64,000 nucleotides of DNA, taken from Pseudoxanthomonas sangjuensis. GTDB taxonomy: Bacteria > Pseudomonadota > Gammaproteobacteria > Xanthomonadales > Xanthomonadaceae. The stretch's first letter is position 1. Every line of letters starts with the position of its first letter. Below the pieces are notes generated by a model that saw nothing but the letters and a program-made list of their open reading frames with translations, searched no databases and was not told where the DNA came from. Of this stretch, positions 1 to 8,409 are shown piece by piece. The translations under genes and the position numbers were made by a program. The stretch covers positions 62,001 to 126,000 of the forward strand of contig NZ_PDWR01000003.1 of the NCBI RefSeq assembly GCF_010211755.1. Reading direction: 5' to 3'.

Positions 1-1259
1 AAGTCGTAGACGCGGCGGTCGCCGACCATGGTCATGCCCTGCTGTATCAACTTGCCGGACACGTGCTCCTGGATGCCTGCGCCGATGTAGCTGAAGATGC
101 CGATCACGCCCATCGCCGCCCCGGCCACGCGCTTGGGCGCGATGTCCACCGCGAACAGGCCGCCCAGCGAAGTCACCAGCCCGGTCAGGCCCAGGCCGAA
201 CAGCACCATGCCCGCGATCATCGTCGGCATCGTGTTCGGGCCGTAGAAGAACAGCAGCAGGCCGCCGATCTCGATGATCGCGAACAACAGGTTCGTCGGC
301 GGGCGCCGCGCCTTGAACGCGAGGTCGGAAATGAAACCGTACGCGACCGCGCCGGCGATTCCGGCCAGGGTCCCGGTCATCAGCACCGTACCCGCCGCCG
401 GCAGCGACAGCCCGCGCGCCTCCTGCAGGTACAGGATGCCCCAGGAGTTGATCGCATAGCGGGTCACGTAGATGGTCGCGGCGGACAGGCACAACACCCA
501 GATCGCCGGAATCTTCAGGATCGACAGTTGCAGGGCAAGAACCGACTTGATGCCGTCGTCGTGCTTTTCCTCGTAATGGTCGTTGTTCCAGTCGGCGACC
601 GTAGGCAGGCCCAGCGTGCGCGGACGGTCCTGCACCAGCCAGTACATGCCCGCCGCGGCCGCGACGCCGACCAGGGCGGGACCGAAATAGCCCCAGCGCC
701 AGCCCAGGAGCGCCACCAGCGTGCCGACGCCGACGAAAGTCAGCCCCTCGCCGATCGAATGGGCGGTACTCCATATGCCGTAGGCGCGGCCGCGTTCCCG
801 GTTGGAGAACCAGGCCGTCATCGCCACGACCCCCCCGGGTGCGCCGAAGCTCTGGAACCAGCCGTTCAATCCCCATATCGCAACCGCCAGGCCGACCGTG
901 GTGGTCCAGCCCATCGCGAAGTTGCACGCGGCCGTCAGCAGGAACGCGATCGCGAGGCACCGCTTCATGTTGGCGTGATCGGCCAGGAAGCCATTGGTCA
1001 GCTTGCCGATCGCGTAGGCGTAATACAGCGCCGAACCGATCATGCCCAGTTCGACCGGCGTGAACACGCCACCGTCAATCAAAGGCTTCTTGACCACGCC
1101 GATGGCCAGCCGGCAGGTGTAGATCAGGCCGTAGCCGAGCGTGATCGCCACCATCACCCGGAATCGGTGGCGGCGGAACAGCCGGTCGATGGCGTCCCGG
1201 TCGCCCATCTCCGGCCTGTCGGCGCCGGTGGCGAAGAAACCCAACAAAGATCTTGGCAT
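1..1259 (-). CDS. MFS transporter, organophosphate:phosphate antiporter (OPA/UhpC/GlpT-like), 3' end outside window
   Basis: About 419 residues are visible; the C-terminus runs off the window. The start at 1259 has a GGGAGG box upstream. The cytoplasmic N-terminus (RRHRFRVMVAIT) leads into the first membrane span. The ERG motif in the loop after the fourth span, the DRPRTLGLP segment before the central loop and the closing RRVYD resemble the OPA branch of the major facilitator family (UhpC, UhpT, GlpT). It is the last gene of the inositol catabolic operon, 46 bp after mmsA, and the only transporter in the island. It is therefore the candidate importer for myo-inositol or, as OPA relatives carry sugar phosphates, for a phosphorylated inositol. 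Family is fairly sure; substrate is inference. Confidence 0.8.
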   Translation of the reverse strand, partial: MPRSLLGFFATGADRPEMGDRDAIDRLFRRHRFRVMVAITLGYGLIYTCRLAIGVVKKPLIDGGVFTPVELGMIGSALYYAYAIGKLTNGFLADHANMKRCLAIAFLLTAACNFAMGWTTTVGLAVAIWGLNGWFQSFGAPGGVVAMTAWFSNRERGRAYGIWSTAHSIGEGLTFVGVGTLVALLGWRWGYFGPALVGVAAAAGMYWLVQDRPRTLGLPTVADWNNDHYEEKHDDGIKSVLALQLSILKIPAIWVLCLSAATIYVTRYAINSWGILYLQEARGLSLPAAGTVLMTGTLAGIAGAVAYGFISDLAFKARRPPTNLLFAIIEIGGLLLFFYGPNTMPTMIAGMVLFGLGLTGLVTSLGGLFAVDIAPKRVAGAAMGVIGIFSYIGAGIQEHVSGKLIQQGMTMVGDRRVYD

Positions 1260-1305
1260 CAGTCCTGCCCTCCCCGGGGTGATTGGAGCTCCGGCGCCGC
1301 CCATG

Positions 1306-2805
1306 TCAGCGCATCGTCGGGATCACGAAGGCGTGTTCGCCGACCGCGCCGCCCTTCGGCCAGCGCTGGGTCACGACCTTGGTCCGGGTGAAGAAACGCA
1401 CCCCGTCGATGCCGTACTGGTTGAGGTCGCCGAAACCCGAGCGCTTCCAGCCGCCGAAGCTGTGGTAGGCCACCGGCACCGGGATCGGCACGTTGATCCC
1501 GACCATGCCGACTTCGACCCGCTCCGCGAATTCGCGCGCGGCCTCGCCGTTGCGGGTGAAGATCGCCACGCCGTTGCCGTAGGGGTGTTGCGAGGGCAGT
1601 TGCAGCGCTTCCTCGAAGCTGTCGGCGCGCACGATCTGCAGCACCGGGCCGAAGATCTCGTCGCGGTACGTCTTCATCGACGCGGTCACCCGGTCGAACA
1701 GGCTCGGGCCGAGGAAGAAGCCGTCTTCGTGCCCGGGCAGCGCGAAGCCGCGGCCGTCGCGCACCAGCTCCGCGCCCTCCTCGACGCCGATCCGGATGTA
1801 GTCCTCGATCCGCGCCTTGTGCGCGGCGCTCACGACCGGGCCGTAATGCGCGCCGGGATCGGTCGACACGCCGATCTTCAGCGCATCGATCGCGTCGAGC
1901 AGCTTCCCGCGCAATGCGTCCGCGGTCGCCTCGCCCACCGGCACCACCACCGGCAGCGCCATGCAGCGCTCGCCGGCCGAGCCGAAGGCCGCGCCGATCA
2001 CGTCGGCGACGGTCCGGTCGAGGTCGGCGTCGGGCAGCACGATGCCGTGGTTCTTCGCCCCGCCCATGCATTGCATGCGCTTGCCGTGCTGCGCGCCGAG
2101 CGCGTAGACATGCTGGGCGATGTCGGACGAACCGACGAAGCTGACCGCCTTGATCGTCGGGTGCTTCAGGATCGCCTCGACGACCTCCCTGTCGCCGTGC
2201 ACGACGTTGAGCACGCCCTCGGGCAGGCCGGCCTCGATCATCAGTTCCGCGAGCCGCACCGGCACCGACGGATCGCGTTCGGACGGCTTCAGGACGAAGG
2301 CGTTGCCGCAGGCGATCGCCGGGCCGAACATCCACATCGGGATCATCGCCGGGAAGTTGAACGGGGTGATGCCGGCGACCACGCCCAGCGGCTGCCGCGC
2401 CGAGAACACGTCGATGCCCGGGCCGGCGCCCTGGGTGTATTCGCCCTTCAGCAGGTGCGGGATGCCGCAGGAAAACTCGATCACCTCGAGCCCGCGCTGG
2501 ATGTCGCCGCGCGCATCCGACAGCACCTTGCCGTGCTCGGACGACAGCAGCCGCGCGAGATCGTCCATGTTCTGCTCGAGCAGGCGTTTGAACTCGAACA
2601 TCACCCGCGCGCGGCGCTGCGGGTTGACCTTCGCCCAGTCGGCCTGTGCCTTCGCCGCGCTGGCGACGGCGCGGTCGAGTTCGGCGGCCGAGGCCAACGA
2701 CACCTTCGCCTGCACACTGCCGCTATTCGGATCGAAGACGTCGCCGTGGCGGCCGGAAGCGCCGGCGACGGTCTTGCCGTCGATGAAATGTTCGATGCTG
2801 CGCAT
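1306..2805 (-). CDS. mmsA: Methylmalonate-semialdehyde / malonate-semialdehyde dehydrogenase (CoA-acylating)
   Basis: 499 residues, the usual length for MmsA/IolA. It carries the aldehyde dehydrogenase features: ITPFNFP near the cofactor site, the FVGSSDIAQHVY segment, the catalytic cysteine in GSAGERCMALPV (Cys281) and the C-terminal RSGFGDLNQYG stretch typical of MmsA. In inositol catabolism it turns malonate semialdehyde into acetyl-CoA, the last step of the pathway. The start at 2805 gives the family's normal N-terminus (MRSIEHFIDGK); the open frame continues upstream through iolB in another frame, so longer versions are not real. It lies 17 bp after iolB. Confidence 0.96.
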   Translation of the reverse strand: MRSIEHFIDGKTVAGASGRHGDVFDPNSGSVQAKVSLASAAELDRAVASAAKAQADWAKVNPQRRARVMFEFKRLLEQNMDDLARLLSSEHGKVLSDARGDIQRGLEVIEFSCGIPHLLKGEYTQGAGPGIDVFSARQPLGVVAGITPFNFPAMIPMWMFGPAIACGNAFVLKPSERDPSVPVRLAELMIEAGLPEGVLNVVHGDREVVEAILKHPTIKAVSFVGSSDIAQHVYALGAQHGKRMQCMGGAKNHGIVLPDADLDRTVADVIGAAFGSAGERCMALPVVVPVGEATADALRGKLLDAIDALKIGVSTDPGAHYGPVVSAAHKARIEDYIRIGVEEGAELVRDGRGFALPGHEDGFFLGPSLFDRVTASMKTYRDEIFGPVLQIVRADSFEEALQLPSQHPYGNGVAIFTRNGEAAREFAERVEVGMVGINVPIPVPVAYHSFGGWKRSGFGDLNQYGIDGVRFFTRTKVVTQRWPKGGAVGEHAFVIPTMR

Positions 2806-2822
2806 GTCGGTATTCCGGTTCG

Positions 2823-3635
2823 TTACTTCGGCGGGGAAAGGATCCACAGGTGGTCGGGATCGATGCAGAACATCCAGCGCCGTTCCGGCCCGGCCATCAC
2901 GTTGAGGTAGTAAAGGTCGTAGCCGTGCGCGGCGCCGACCGGGTGGTAGCCGCGCGGCACCAGCACCATGTCGCCGTCGCCGACGGCGAAGGATTCGTCG
3001 AGGTCGCCTTCGGCGGTGTAGACACGCTGGAAGGCGAAGCCCTGCGCCGGCGTTATGCGGTGGTAGTAGGTTTCCTCGAGCGCGGTTTCCTTGCCCGGCA
3101 CGTGGGTGTCGTGCTTGTGCGGCGGATAGCTCGACCAATGCCCGGCCGGCGTGATGACCTCGACCACCAGCAGGCTGTCGGCCGGTTCGCCCTCCGGCAG
3201 GATGTTGCGCACGTAGCGGGTGTTGGTGCCCTGGCCGCGGGTCTCGCGCGGCATGTGCGCCGCGTCGATCAGCCGCGGCGCGCGGCCCGGCTTGCCCGGT
3301 GCGGTGCACACGACCAGTTCCGCCGCGCCGTTCGCGACCACCGAATACGCGGTGCCGGCCGGCACGTACACCGCGCCCGGCGCCCTGTCCTCGAACGGCG
3401 TCGCGCGCCCGCCGACGGCGACAAAGGAATGTTCGCCGGCGACCACGTCGGCGCTGCCGGTCACCAGCACCAGGCAGGTTTCGCGCGCCGCGTCGAAGCC
3501 CTCGAAACGCTGGCCGTCGGCGAGCCGGACGATGTGCTGGCCGATGTAGGTCCAGCCGGCGCTGTCCGGGGTCACCGCCAGCACGGTGCCGTCGGCGGTG
3601 GGCGCGTGCGGGCGCAGGTGCAACCGACTGCTCAC
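2823..3635 (-). CDS. iolB: 5-deoxy-glucuronate isomerase
   Basis: 270 residues, normal length for IolB, a bicupin enzyme that isomerises 5-deoxy-D-glucuronate to 2-deoxy-5-keto-D-gluconate. The metal-binding cupin motif is visible as SYPPHKHDTH followed by the EETYYHR segment and GYHPVGA. The start overlaps the iolE stop in an ATGA, which indicates translational coupling inside the operon. Confidence 0.95.
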   Translation of the reverse strand: MSSRLHLRPHAPTADGTVLAVTPDSAGWTYIGQHIVRLADGQRFEGFDAARETCLVLVTGSADVVAGEHSFVAVGGRATPFEDRAPGAVYVPAGTAYSVVANGAAELVVCTAPGKPGRAPRLIDAAHMPRETRGQGTNTRYVRNILPEGEPADSLLVVEVITPAGHWSSYPPHKHDTHVPGKETALEETYYHRITPAQGFAFQRVYTAEGDLDESFAVGDGDMVLVPRGYHPVGAAHGYDLYYLNVMAGPERRWMFCIDPDHLWILSPPK

Positions 3636-4522
3636 GACAGCCCCGCCCTCGCTGCCGCTTCGCGCAGCGTGCGCAGGCCGAGTTCTGCATACGGCTTCGG
3701 TGGCGCCAGCGCCGGATCCTGCTCAGCCTCGATCACGATCCAACCGCTGTAACCGATCTTCTTCAGTTCGCGCATCACTTCGTCGTAGTCGATGCCGCCA
3801 TCGCCGGGCACGGTGAACATGCCGGCGAGCACGCCGTCGAGGAAGCTGGCGCGCTCGTCGCGAGCCTTGGCGAACACCTTGGCGCGGATGTCCTTGCAGT
3901 GCACGTGGGCGATCCGTCGCGGCCATTCCTGGATCAGGCCGATGAAGTCGACCCCGCCGAGCGCGGCGTGGCCGGTGTCGAGGGTCAGCCCGACCGAATC
4001 GCCAGTGCTGCGCAGGAACGCACGCACGTCGCCGTCGCTCTCGACCACGGTACCGAGGTGGTGGTGGTAGGCGAACTTCAGCCCCTGCGCCGCGATGTAG
4101 TCGGCGACCTCGGTCATGCGCGCGCCGAACTGCGCCCAGTCGCCGGCGGCCAGCCGCGGCGAACCGGTCAGCGGCACGCGCTTGTTGCCGTGCACCGCGT
4201 TGCTGGTCTCGGCGAATACGAACACGTTGCTGCCCAGCGCCTTCAGCACCTGCAGGTGCGGCTGCAGTGCGGCGATTTCGGCCTGCGCGTCCTGCACCAG
4301 CAGCGAACCGCTGTACCAGCCGCCGATCAGGTCGATGCCGTAACCGGCGAGCAGCGGCTTCAGAGCGGCCGGATCGCGTGGGAACTTGCCGCCGAGTTCG
4401 ACCCCGGCGAAGCCGACGTCGCGGATGTCGGCGAGGATGCTGTCCAGCGGCGTGTCGCCGCCCAGCTCGGGCATGTCGTCGTTGGCCCAGGCGATCGGGC
4501 TGACGCCAAAACGTATCGTCAT
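3632..4522 (-). CDS. iolE: Inosose dehydratase (2-keto-myo-inositol dehydratase)
   Basis: 296 residues, typical for IolE. It is a xylose-isomerase-like TIM barrel that dehydrates scyllo-inosose (2-keto-myo-inositol) to 3D-trihydroxycyclohexanedione. Family segments include the N-terminal GVSPIAWANDDMPELGG, GFAGVELGGKFP, the metal-site segment GLTLDTGHAALGG and IAHVHCKDIR. The start at 4522 overlaps the iolD stop (ATGA). The same frame is open far upstream inside iolD, but the MTIRFGVSPIAW start matches family N-termini. Confidence 0.96.
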   Translation of the reverse strand: MTIRFGVSPIAWANDDMPELGGDTPLDSILADIRDVGFAGVELGGKFPRDPAALKPLLAGYGIDLIGGWYSGSLLVQDAQAEIAALQPHLQVLKALGSNVFVFAETSNAVHGNKRVPLTGSPRLAAGDWAQFGARMTEVADYIAAQGLKFAYHHHLGTVVESDGDVRAFLRSTGDSVGLTLDTGHAALGGVDFIGLIQEWPRRIAHVHCKDIRAKVFAKARDERASFLDGVLAGMFTVPGDGGIDYDEVMRELKKIGYSGWIVIEAEQDPALAPPKPYAELGLRTLREAAARAGLS

Positions 4523-6363
4523 GACAAGTCTCTCTTCATGCGCACGCGCTGTTCGTAGTCGCGACGTGCGGCGTTGACTTCGGGGCGGTCGGAAACCTCG
4601 GGAACGGCGACGTCCCACCACCAGCCGCCGGCTTCGGTGGTTTTCAGTGGATCGGTGTCGATGACCACAACGGTCGAGCGCTCGGCGGCGCGCGCGCGTT
4701 GCAGCGCGGCCTGCAGTTCGCCCAGCGTGGCCACGTGCTCGGCCAGCGCGCCGAGGCTGCGCGCGTGCGCGGCGAAGTCGATGTCCGGCAGCGCGGCGTG
4801 GCGCGCGTCGGCGAGCAGGTTGTTGAAGCCGGGCGAACCGGTCGCCTGCTGCAACCGGTTGATGCAGCCGTAGCCGCGGTTGTCGAGCAGCACCACGACC
4901 AGCTTGAGGCCGAGCATCACCGAGGTGGCGAGTTCGGAATTCAGCATCAGGTAGCTGCCGTCGCCGACCATCACCACCACTTCGCGCTGCGGTTCGGCCA
5001 TCTTCACGCCGACCCCGCCGGCAATCTCGTAGCCCATGCACGAATAGCCGTATTCGAGGTGGTAGCCGCCGGGCCTGGCGGTGCGCCACAGCTTGTGCAG
5101 CTCTCCCGGCAGACCGCCGGCGGCGCAGACCACGACCACGTCGTCGCCGAAGCTTCCCTGCACCGCCCCGATCACCTGCGCATCGCTGGGCAGGGCCTTG
5201 CCGGCCTCGCCCGAGGTCGCCACGACGACGTCGGCGTTCCAGGCGACGACCGCGGTGCGGTCGCGCTCGACGACCTCGCCAGCGACGCGCCAGCCCTGCA
5301 GGCGTTCGCGCAGCGCTTCGACCACGGTGAGCGCATCGCCGACCACTGCGGTCGCGCCATGCTTGTGCGCGTCGAACGACTGCACGTTGACCTGGAACAG
5401 CCGCTTGCCTTCGAACAGGCTGCGCGAGCCGGTGGTGAAGTCCTGCAGGCGCGTGCCGATGCCGACGACGAGGTCGGCTTCCTGCGCCATCGCGTTCGCG
5501 GCGCTGGAGCCGGTGACGCCGATCGAACCGAGCGCGCACGGATGCGTCCACGGCAGCGCGCCCTTGCCAGCCTGCGTCTCCGCGACCGGCAGGCCGGTCG
5601 CTTCGGCGAGCACGGCGAGTGCGGTTTCGGCCTGGCTGTACAACACGCCGCCGCCGGAAACCAGCAGCGGGCGCTTCGCGACGCGCAGCGCCGCTTCCAG
5701 TGCATCGAGTTCGCGCGGGTCCGCAGGCGGCCGGCGTTGCGTCCAGATGCGACGCTCGAAGAACGACAACGGGTAGTCGAACGCCTCGGCCTGCACGTCC
5801 TGGCAGAACGCCAGCGTGACCGGGCCGCAGTTCGCGGGATCGAGCAAGGTCGCCAGCACCTTCGGCAGCGCATCAAGCAGCTGTTCGGGACGCACGATTC
5901 GGTCGAACCAGCGCGACACCGGCCGGAAGCAGTCGTTGGCCGACACCGTGCCGTCGCCGAAATCCTCGACCTGCTGCAGCACCGGGTCGGGACGGCGGCT
6001 CGCATAGACGTCGCCGGGCACGAACAGAACCGGCAGGCGGTTGACGTGCGCTAGCGCCGCGGCGGTGACCAGGTTGGTCGCGCCGGGGCCGATCGAGGTG
6101 GTGCAGACCATCGCGCGGCGGCGGCGCATCTGCTTGGCGTAGGCGACGGCGGCGTGCGCCATGCCCTGTTCGTTGTGCGCGCGGAAGGTCGGCAGCGCGT
6201 CGCGCGCGGCGTACAGTGCCTCGCCCATCGCGGCGACGTTGCCGTGGCCGAAGATCGCCCACGCGCCGGCGAAGTATGGTACTTCGGCGCCGTCGACGAC
6301 GACGTACTGCGCGCACAGCCAGCGCACCAGCGCCTGCGCTGCGGTCAGGCGGATCGTCGTCAT
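4519..6363 (-). CDS. iolD: 3D-(3,5/4)-trihydroxycyclohexane-1,2-dione hydrolase, ThDP-dependent
   Basis: 614 residues. IolD opens the ring of trihydroxycyclohexanedione to give 5-deoxy-glucuronate. Three thiamine-diphosphate enzyme domains are seen: an N-terminal PYR domain with the conserved glutamate in AHNEQGMAHAAV, a central domain, and a C-terminal PP domain with GDGSYLMLNSELATS and a following DNRGYG. The start at 6363 (MTTIRLTAAQ) lies one base after the iolC stop. An in-frame extension upstream would overlap iolC and has low-complexity sequence, so it was not used. Confidence 0.96.
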   Translation of the reverse strand: MTTIRLTAAQALVRWLCAQYVVVDGAEVPYFAGAWAIFGHGNVAAMGEALYAARDALPTFRAHNEQGMAHAAVAYAKQMRRRRAMVCTTSIGPGATNLVTAAALAHVNRLPVLFVPGDVYASRRPDPVLQQVEDFGDGTVSANDCFRPVSRWFDRIVRPEQLLDALPKVLATLLDPANCGPVTLAFCQDVQAEAFDYPLSFFERRIWTQRRPPADPRELDALEAALRVAKRPLLVSGGGVLYSQAETALAVLAEATGLPVAETQAGKGALPWTHPCALGSIGVTGSSAANAMAQEADLVVGIGTRLQDFTTGSRSLFEGKRLFQVNVQSFDAHKHGATAVVGDALTVVEALRERLQGWRVAGEVVERDRTAVVAWNADVVVATSGEAGKALPSDAQVIGAVQGSFGDDVVVVCAAGGLPGELHKLWRTARPGGYHLEYGYSCMGYEIAGGVGVKMAEPQREVVVMVGDGSYLMLNSELATSVMLGLKLVVVLLDNRGYGCINRLQQATGSPGFNNLLADARHAALPDIDFAAHARSLGALAEHVATLGELQAALQRARAAERSTVVVIDTDPLKTTEAGGWWWDVAVPEVSDRPEVNAARRDYEQRVRMKRDLS

Positions 6364-6364
6364 C

Positions 6365-8299
6365 TCAGGCCACCTCCCCCACCGGCCGGCGCGAACGCGC
6401 CACGCGCCAGGCTTCCACCAACGTGCCGAAGCGCCGGGCGAGGTCGGCGACCGCGGTCTCGTCGTCGATCTTCCCGGCCAGCCAGCGCTCGGCGGCGTCG
6501 GCAAAGATCGTGCGCCCGACTGCGAAACCCTTCACCACCGGCGCTTGCGCCGCGGTCCGGAACGAAGCGACCAGTTCTTCTTCCGGCGCCGACAGGCCCA
6601 GCAGCAGCACGCCGCGGCAATACGGGTCGTTGGCGGCGATGACCTGGCCGATGTTGGCCCAGGCCTGCGCGTCGTCGCTCGGTTCCAGCTTCCACCAGTC
6701 CGGCCTCATGCCCAGATCGTAAAGCCGCTGGAGCGCGCGCGACACCGTGGCCGCATCGACCTTGCCGTCGCGCGAGACGATGATCTCGACCAGCAGCTCG
6801 TGGCGGGTCTTCCGCGCCGCGTCCTGCAGGCGCAGCAGTTGCCGCTCCTGGCGCTCGCGCAGTTCCGTCGCATCGTCCGGGTGGTAGAAGGCCAGGCACT
6901 TGATCACGTGGTTGGCCGGCCAGGTCGCGACCTCGGTGGCGACGTCGGCCGAGCTTTCGAATTCGAGCGGGCGCGAACCCGGCAGTTCGATCGGGCGGCC
7001 GATCCAGTACGGGCGGTCCGCCGCGGCTTCCAGCCCGCGCATGCCGTAGCGGCCGTCGAGCAGCACGCCGAAACGGTCGCCGCTGCCATCCGCAGCGAGC
7101 CGGTCGACCGCCTGCAACGCGAGTTTCTTGAACCCGGCGATGCGCTCGTAGCCGATGCCGAGCTTGTCGCAGATCGCCTCGAACTGGCTGCGGTGGTCCA
7201 TCGCCAGCACGGTCAGGTCGTTCCACCCGCCGTTGCGCGTGGTCGCCCAGTGCAGGTGTTCCAGCGCCGCGTCCTCGCGCAGGCGCAACGGATGCTGCTT
7301 CGCGTCGAGGAACCGGCGCAGCTCGGCCCAGGTCGCCATCGCCGGCGCGCAGCCGTGACGCGAGACCACGATCGCACCGCAGGCGTTGGCGTATTCGCAG
7401 CAGGTTTCCAGCGCCTCGCCGCGCAACCAGCCGCGCAAGAAGCCGGCCATGAACGCGTCGCCGGCGCCGAGCACGTTGAACACCTCGATCCTGAAGCCGC
7501 GACCGACGACGCCGTCGTCGAGGCGGTCGGGGATCGCGCCGGGGAAGGCGACGCAACCCTGCGCGCCGCGCTTGTACACCAGCAGCGCCGGCGTCCGCGC
7601 GCGGATCGCGCGCAGCGCGGCGACGGTGTCGGTGGTGCCGCCGAGGATGTGGATCTCCTCCTCGGTCCCGACGACCAAGTCGCACAGCGGCAGCACCTGC
7701 TGCAGCTTCATGGTGACCGCATCGTGGGCGACGAAACGGTCTTCGCCGCGGTCCTTGCCGGCCAGTCCCCACAGCACCGGCCGGTAGTCGATGTCGAACA
7801 CGACCTTGCCGCCGCCGGCGCGGGCGAATTCGCAGGCGCGCACCGAGGCGTTGAACACGTTGTCGCGCGATAGGTGGGTGCCGTTGATCAGCACCGCCTT
7901 CGCCGCGCCGATGAAATCCGGATCGACGTCGTCCACGGTCAGCGCCATGTCGGCGCAATTCTCGCGGTAGAAGATCAGCGGGAAGGTGTCCGGGTCACGG
8001 ATGCCGAGGAACACCAGCGCGGTCAGCCGCTCCGGGTCTTCAAGCACGCCGCGGGTGTCGACGCCCTCGCGGCCGAGCTGCTCGCGCAGGAAGCGGCCGA
8101 AGTGGTCGGCACCCACCCTGGTCAGCAAGCCAGCGCGCAGGCCCAGCCGCGAAGCGCCAATGGCGGTGTTGGTCGGGCTGCCGCCGACGTACTTGGCGAA
8201 GGAGTTCATGTCCTCCAGCCGGCCGCCGACCTGTTCGCCATACAGATCGATGCTGGAACGCCCGATCGTGACCAGATCCAGCGAATGTTCCACCGCCAT
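6365..8299 (-). CDS. iolC: Bifunctional 5-dehydro-2-deoxygluconokinase / DUF2090 aldolase-like protein
   Basis: 644 residues, about twice a simple kinase. Residues 1-335 are a PfkB/ribokinase-fold sugar kinase: GGSPTNTAIGASRLG near residue 40 and the anion-hole/catalytic GAGD at 278-281. Residues from about 345 form a DUF2090 domain (AMDHRSQFE at 367-374, KCLAFYHPDD further on), which resembles class I aldolases. Such fusions are known in proteobacterial IolC proteins. The kinase phosphorylates 2-deoxy-5-ketogluconate; the second domain probably supplies the IolJ aldolase step, as no separate iolJ is present here. An AAGGG box lies upstream of the ATG. It is the first gene of the operon. Confidence 0.95.
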   Translation of the reverse strand: MAVEHSLDLVTIGRSSIDLYGEQVGGRLEDMNSFAKYVGGSPTNTAIGASRLGLRAGLLTRVGADHFGRFLREQLGREGVDTRGVLEDPERLTALVFLGIRDPDTFPLIFYRENCADMALTVDDVDPDFIGAAKAVLINGTHLSRDNVFNASVRACEFARAGGGKVVFDIDYRPVLWGLAGKDRGEDRFVAHDAVTMKLQQVLPLCDLVVGTEEEIHILGGTTDTVAALRAIRARTPALLVYKRGAQGCVAFPGAIPDRLDDGVVGRGFRIEVFNVLGAGDAFMAGFLRGWLRGEALETCCEYANACGAIVVSRHGCAPAMATWAELRRFLDAKQHPLRLREDAALEHLHWATTRNGGWNDLTVLAMDHRSQFEAICDKLGIGYERIAGFKKLALQAVDRLAADGSGDRFGVLLDGRYGMRGLEAAADRPYWIGRPIELPGSRPLEFESSADVATEVATWPANHVIKCLAFYHPDDATELRERQERQLLRLQDAARKTRHELLVEIIVSRDGKVDAATVSRALQRLYDLGMRPDWWKLEPSDDAQAWANIGQVIAANDPYCRGVLLLGLSAPEEELVASFRTAAQAPVVKGFAVGRTIFADAAERWLAGKIDDETAVADLARRFGTLVEAWRVARSRRPVGEVA

Positions 8300-8345
8300 G
8301 CTGGCTACCCTTCCCTGCGGGCGACCATCGCCCGACGTTTTGTAA

Positions 8346-8373
8346 AATATATTCTATTTTTTGAAAAATGCAA
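8346..8373 (-). promoter_or_regulatory. Predicted iolC operon promoter with IolR-like half-site
   Basis: On the minus strand TTGCAT (8373-8368) is followed after 16 bases by TATATT (8351-8346), a good sigma-70 match about 45 bp before iolC. A TATTCTATTT sequence on the plus strand (8350-8359) overlaps the -10 box and matches 9 of 10 bases of the left arm of the palindrome upstream of iolG. A repressor bound there would block the polymerase. The AT-rich patch stands out from the GC-rich surroundings. Confidence 0.6.
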
Positions 8374-8409
8374 GATTCATTTCAATGACTACTTGAGCGA
8401 TTCCGCGGC

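Noticed and set aside
63-1391. Long plus-strand open frame opposite the transporter (442 codons)
   Set aside because: Arginine/glutamine-rich, no domain and antisense to a clear membrane transporter; a by-product of high GC. The same applies to most other long antisense frames.
2805-3690. N-terminal extension that would lengthen mmsA to 794 residues
   Set aside because: The extension runs through iolB in another frame, is arginine-rich, and MmsA is complete from 2805.
6364-6504. Upstream extension of iolD
   Set aside because: It overlaps the end of iolC and adds low-complexity W/R/P residues absent from IolD; the ATG at 6363 fits the family.
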